A DNA stretch of 64,000 bases. Origin: Burkholderia pseudomultivorans. Lineage in GTDB: Bacteria > Pseudomonadota > Gammaproteobacteria > Burkholderiales > Burkholderiaceae. This document shows positions 61,811-64,000 of this stretch, one piece after another (position 1 is the stretch's first letter; the number at the start of each line of letters is the position of its first letter). The notes under the pieces are model-generated. The model saw only the letters and a list, made by a program, of their open reading frames with translations, had not been told where the DNA came from and did not search any database. Both the position numbers and the translations under genes were made by a program. Location of the stretch: positions 1 through 64,000 of the forward strand of contig NZ_CABVPP010000029.1 of assembly GCF_902499075.1 (NCBI RefSeq), written 5' to 3'.

Positions 61811-62473
61811 GTGGCTAGGCGTACCAAGGAGGTGGCGACGCTCACTCGCGAAGCGATTCTCGACGCGAGTGAGCGTTGTTTCATCGAACACGGATATCCT
61901 GCGGCTTCGCTCGAGGACATCGCCGAAGCTGCAGGCGTGACGCGCGGGGCGGTTTACTGGCACTTCAAGGACAAGGGCGCGCTGCTGTTGGGCGTGTTCA
62001 TGCGCGTCCGCGCGCGAGTGTGCGATGAGTTGTCGAGACTGGAGGGCTCCGGGGATTCCGTCCGATCCGCGCGGCGCCTGATGCGTTTCTGTCGCGTCAT
62101 GCTGGCCGAACCCGAGGCTGGGCGCATCAGTACTTCTGCAGGGGCATGGATGATGCACTACGAAATGTTCCTGGCTGAACCAGCGACAGAAGATCTCGCA
62201 AGGGAATTGTTCTGGATGACCCATGAAGCCTTGAACGACATGTTGTGTCGCGACTTCGGGTTGAGGACGCGCAGGCGAAACAAGTCGACCGAACCGACGT
62301 CGGAAGCCGAGGCATTGCATTTGCAAGCGTTGCTGATCGGACTGGCGCAGCTTCGCTCGTCCGAGCGTTTTTTGCATCGCAAGTCACTGTCCGGCGACCA
62401 GGTCATACGCCAAAGTGTCGGCAAACTACTCGGCGACGCCGACGTAGCGCCTCCAGCGCGGAAACGATCGTAG
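61811..62473 (+). CDS. TetR-family regulator of the efflux operon (AcrR/BpeR-like)
   Basis: A 220-residue AcrR-type repressor starting at a GTG at 61811. The HTH is ERCFIEHGYPAASLEDIAEA, then AGVTRGAVYWHFKDKGALLL, typical of AcrR/TtgR. The sensor domain fits multidrug recognition. It is the last gene of the pump operon, 18 bp after the channel gene, so it is co-transcribed with its probable target. In the well-known acr and bpe loci the repressor gene is divergent instead. Operator candidates are the palindromes at 54831 and 55128. Confidence 0.87.
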   Translation: MARRTKEVATLTREAILDASERCFIEHGYPAASLEDIAEAAGVTRGAVYWHFKDKGALLLGVFMRVRARVCDELSRLEGSGDSVRSARRLMRFCRVMLAEPEAGRISTSAGAWMMHYEMFLAEPATEDLARELFWMTHEALNDMLCRDFGLRTRRRNKSTEPTSEAEALHLQALLIGLAQLRSSERFLHRKSLSGDQVIRQSVGKLLGDADVAPPARKRS

Positions 62474-63131
62474 CCAAGTGACACGCATTCGATTGTGTGG
62501 CTTCGCGACAGCGTGCATGTCTCGTCGCGCGTTGACGCATGATCGGCAACGTAGCAGGCATTCGAGGCAATCCCCTCGACCGGCGCTTCGGCAATTTCTC
62601 TCCTCCACATGCGCGCCGGGTCAGGACGAACCGGCACGCAGCCGCTTTCTCGTCGCCACGGTTGTCGAGGAGTATCGCGACGCGGCTTACATGGCCCGCC
62701 ATTTCAATGAACAATGAGGTGCCCGGGCGATCATGCGCTCACGGATGATCTCTCATGTGCCGTTCGGCCCGATGCGGATGATTTTTGTGGCAGGGGGAGA
62801 TGTCTGGTCGTTCTGTCGTGCAGACCACGGACGATATGCAGCGGGGATCGTCGGTTGCAAGCGGTGTCTTACGCGGCCAAGCGTTCGGGCTTACGGTCGG
62901 GGAACGTTCGGCCAGTCTCGAGTGCATGGCATGGAAGCGTGCGTTGCGCGGGGCTGTCGTACGCAACAAGAGGGCGAAGCCGCGTGATTGAAACCCATCT
63001 GACGTTTCCTGACGGGTTTCAATCACGCGGCCGCTGTATGGATACGTGCGCGCGCTCCATTCTTCGATGCGCGTCGGCGCGGGACCAATGTTACCGCGCC
63101 GACGGCCGGCGGCAAGCACGCGTTACCGGTT
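62474..63131. other. Intergenic region without a recognisable gene
   Basis: About 660 bp between the TetR gene and the convergent amidohydrolase gene. Short open frames on both strands are arginine-rich and show no domain. The only clear structure is the 18-bp inverted repeat at 62979-63031. Confidence 0.5.
62979..63031. repeat. Perfect 18-bp inverted repeat (large hairpin)
   Basis: GCCGCGTGATTGAAACCC (62979-62996) pairs perfectly with GGGTTTCAATCACGCGGC (63014-63031) around a 17-base loop. It lies 100 bp past the 3' end of the amidohydrolase gene and 505 bp past the TetR gene. It could be a bidirectional terminator or the trace of a small mobile element. No U tract is present on either side. 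Confidence 0.8.
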
Positions 63132-64000
63132 TTATCCGGAGATGCGCGGGAACAGCGGCAGCGCGTTGTTGCGGTTGATCGCGGCGTGCTGGGCGGCGTT
63201 CAGCACGGTGCTGGCGTCTTGCTCGGCCGTGAACATTGAGCTGACGGGTGCGGGTGCGTACGGGAAGTCGCTGCCGAACAGGACGCGGCTGGGGTCGGCG
63301 AACGCCGTGAGGCTCGGCAGAGCAGACGGGGACGACAACGCGGTATCGAAGTAGAACTTCCGGAGCAGATCGAGTACGCCGTCGGCGGCCGGCACGTCGT
63401 GACGCGCGAGCGGCGCCACTTGGGCGACACGGTATGCCGCATAGGGCAGGAAGCCGCCGGCGTGCGACAGGATGATGCGTACGTTCGGGTACCGGGAGAC
63501 GATACCGTTGAGCACAAGGTGTACTGCGGTGCGCGTCGTATCGAACGGATAGTCGAGCATCGGGCCAGGCATGCCGGCCATTTGCGCGATCGGGGGCATC
63601 GACGGGTGGATGAACGCCACTGCGTGGCGTCGGTCGAGCTCGGCCCACACGGGTTCGAACGCCGGGTCGCCGAGGTAGACGCCATCGTAGTTGCTCATCA
63701 GCACGACGCCATCGACGTTCAGCGAGTCGAACGCGTAGCCGATTTCGGCTAGCGTGCCGTCGACGTCAGGCAGCGGCAGCGTCGCAAAGTTGCCGAATCG
63801 GGTCGGATGCTTCGCGACGACGTCCGCGGTGTAGTCGTTCACCTTGCGTGCGATGTCGCGCTTTTCCTGACCGTGCCATCCCTTCACGCCCGGCGCCGTC
63901 AGCGACAACACGCCAGTAGCGATTTCGACCGAATCCATGAAGGCGAGCGCGCTGTCGATGCTCCAGGCGGGGCAGCTCCAGCCGGACGGATCACCGCCGT
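63132..64000 (-). CDS. Amidohydrolase-family decarboxylase (5' end outside window)
   Basis: A partial protein, at least 289 residues, running off the right edge. It belongs to the Amidohydro_2 family, which includes 2-amino-3-carboxymuconate 6-semialdehyde, 6-methylsalicylate and related decarboxylases. The segments VAFIHPSMPPIAQMAGMPGP, VRIILSHAGGFLPYAAYRVA and FGSDFPYAPAP hold the His and Asp metal-site residues of the C-terminal half. The N-terminal metal-binding motif is not in view. An internal ATG at 63938 is not the real start, since the frame is open above it. It probably acts on an aromatic or unsaturated acid. Confidence 0.85.
   Translation of the reverse strand, partial: GGDPSGWSCPAWSIDSALAFMDSVEIATGVLSLTAPGVKGWHGQEKRDIARKVNDYTADVVAKHPTRFGNFATLPLPDVDGTLAEIGYAFDSLNVDGVVLMSNYDGVYLGDPAFEPVWAELDRRHAVAFIHPSMPPIAQMAGMPGPMLDYPFDTTRTAVHLVLNGIVSRYPNVRIILSHAGGFLPYAAYRVAQVAPLARHDVPAADGVLDLLRKFYFDTALSSPSALPSLTAFADPSRVLFGSDFPYAPAPVSSMFTAEQDASTVLNAAQHAAINRNNALPLFPRISG

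Noticed and set aside
62979-63031. Possible CRISPR repeat, because the arms contain ATTGAAAC/GTTTCAAT
   Set aside because: There is one inverted pair and no direct repeats, no spacers and no cas genes. The similarity to type I repeat ends is short and could be chance.

Overview
The window looks like a piece of a Burkholderia genome, most likely the Burkholderia cepacia complex. The evidence is high G+C, the codon use, an AmpR/PenR-type regulator divergent from a Tat-exported PenA-type class A beta-lactamase, an RND efflux operon of the BpeAB-OprB/AcrAB-TolC type, and an IS407-group IS3 element. Species and replicon cannot be fixed from sequence alone. No rRNA, tRNA or CRISPR array was seen.

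Layout. 1-5.1 kb: a cut NCS1 permease with a divergent GntR regulator, a glutaminase, and an RstAB-like two-component system. 5.2-11.1 kb: a TRAP transporter operon (dctM/dctQ/dctP), divergent from a DctB-like sensor kinase and a FixJ-type regulator. 11.1-17.6 kb: a patatin/beta-barrel phospholipase (type Vd architecture), an orphan MreB paralogue, a glycogen-debranching-like glucosidase and a small protein. 17.6-20.8 kb: penR and penA, with seven copies of a rigid 65-bp repeat in the two convergent intergenic regions around them. Each repeat carries two inverted DnaA-box-like nonamers. 20.8-23.4 kb: qseBC-like genes divergent from a YgiW/BOF protein.

23.4-32.3 kb is mixed: an RpiR regulator, a GNAT relic, an ankyrin protein, a PEP mutase/isocitrate lyase-family enzyme, a DUF2158 protein, a cytochrome P450, a superinfection-immunity-like membrane protein, a rhodanese with an FtrA-like regulator, and a TPR-like protein. 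32.3-36.2 kb: an APC antiporter and a PLP decarboxylase, in the arrangement of an amino-acid-dependent acid resistance module. 36.7-45.8 kb: an M20 peptidase, an Ldh-family dehydrogenase, and TfoX-N, NnrU, GabP-like, TauE-like, beta-helix, DUF488 and DUF2945 proteins.

45.9-52.6 kb is the main accessory block. A complete IS407-group element sits beside a four-gene catabolic operon: flavin hydroxylase, extradiol-type VOC dioxygenase, FAH-family hydrolase and BKACE-family beta-keto acid cleavage enzyme. A divergent TetR gene faces it, with a perfect palindrome between them. The gene order suggests hydroxylation, ring opening, hydrolysis and acetyl-CoA-dependent cleavage of an unknown aromatic compound.

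52.6-64.0 kb: another TetR gene, a LysR regulator with a long tail, about 1 kb without a clear gene but with two related palindromes, the RND operon ending in its own TetR gene, a 0.65-kb gap with an 18-bp perfect hairpin, and a cut amidohydrolase/decarboxylase gene.
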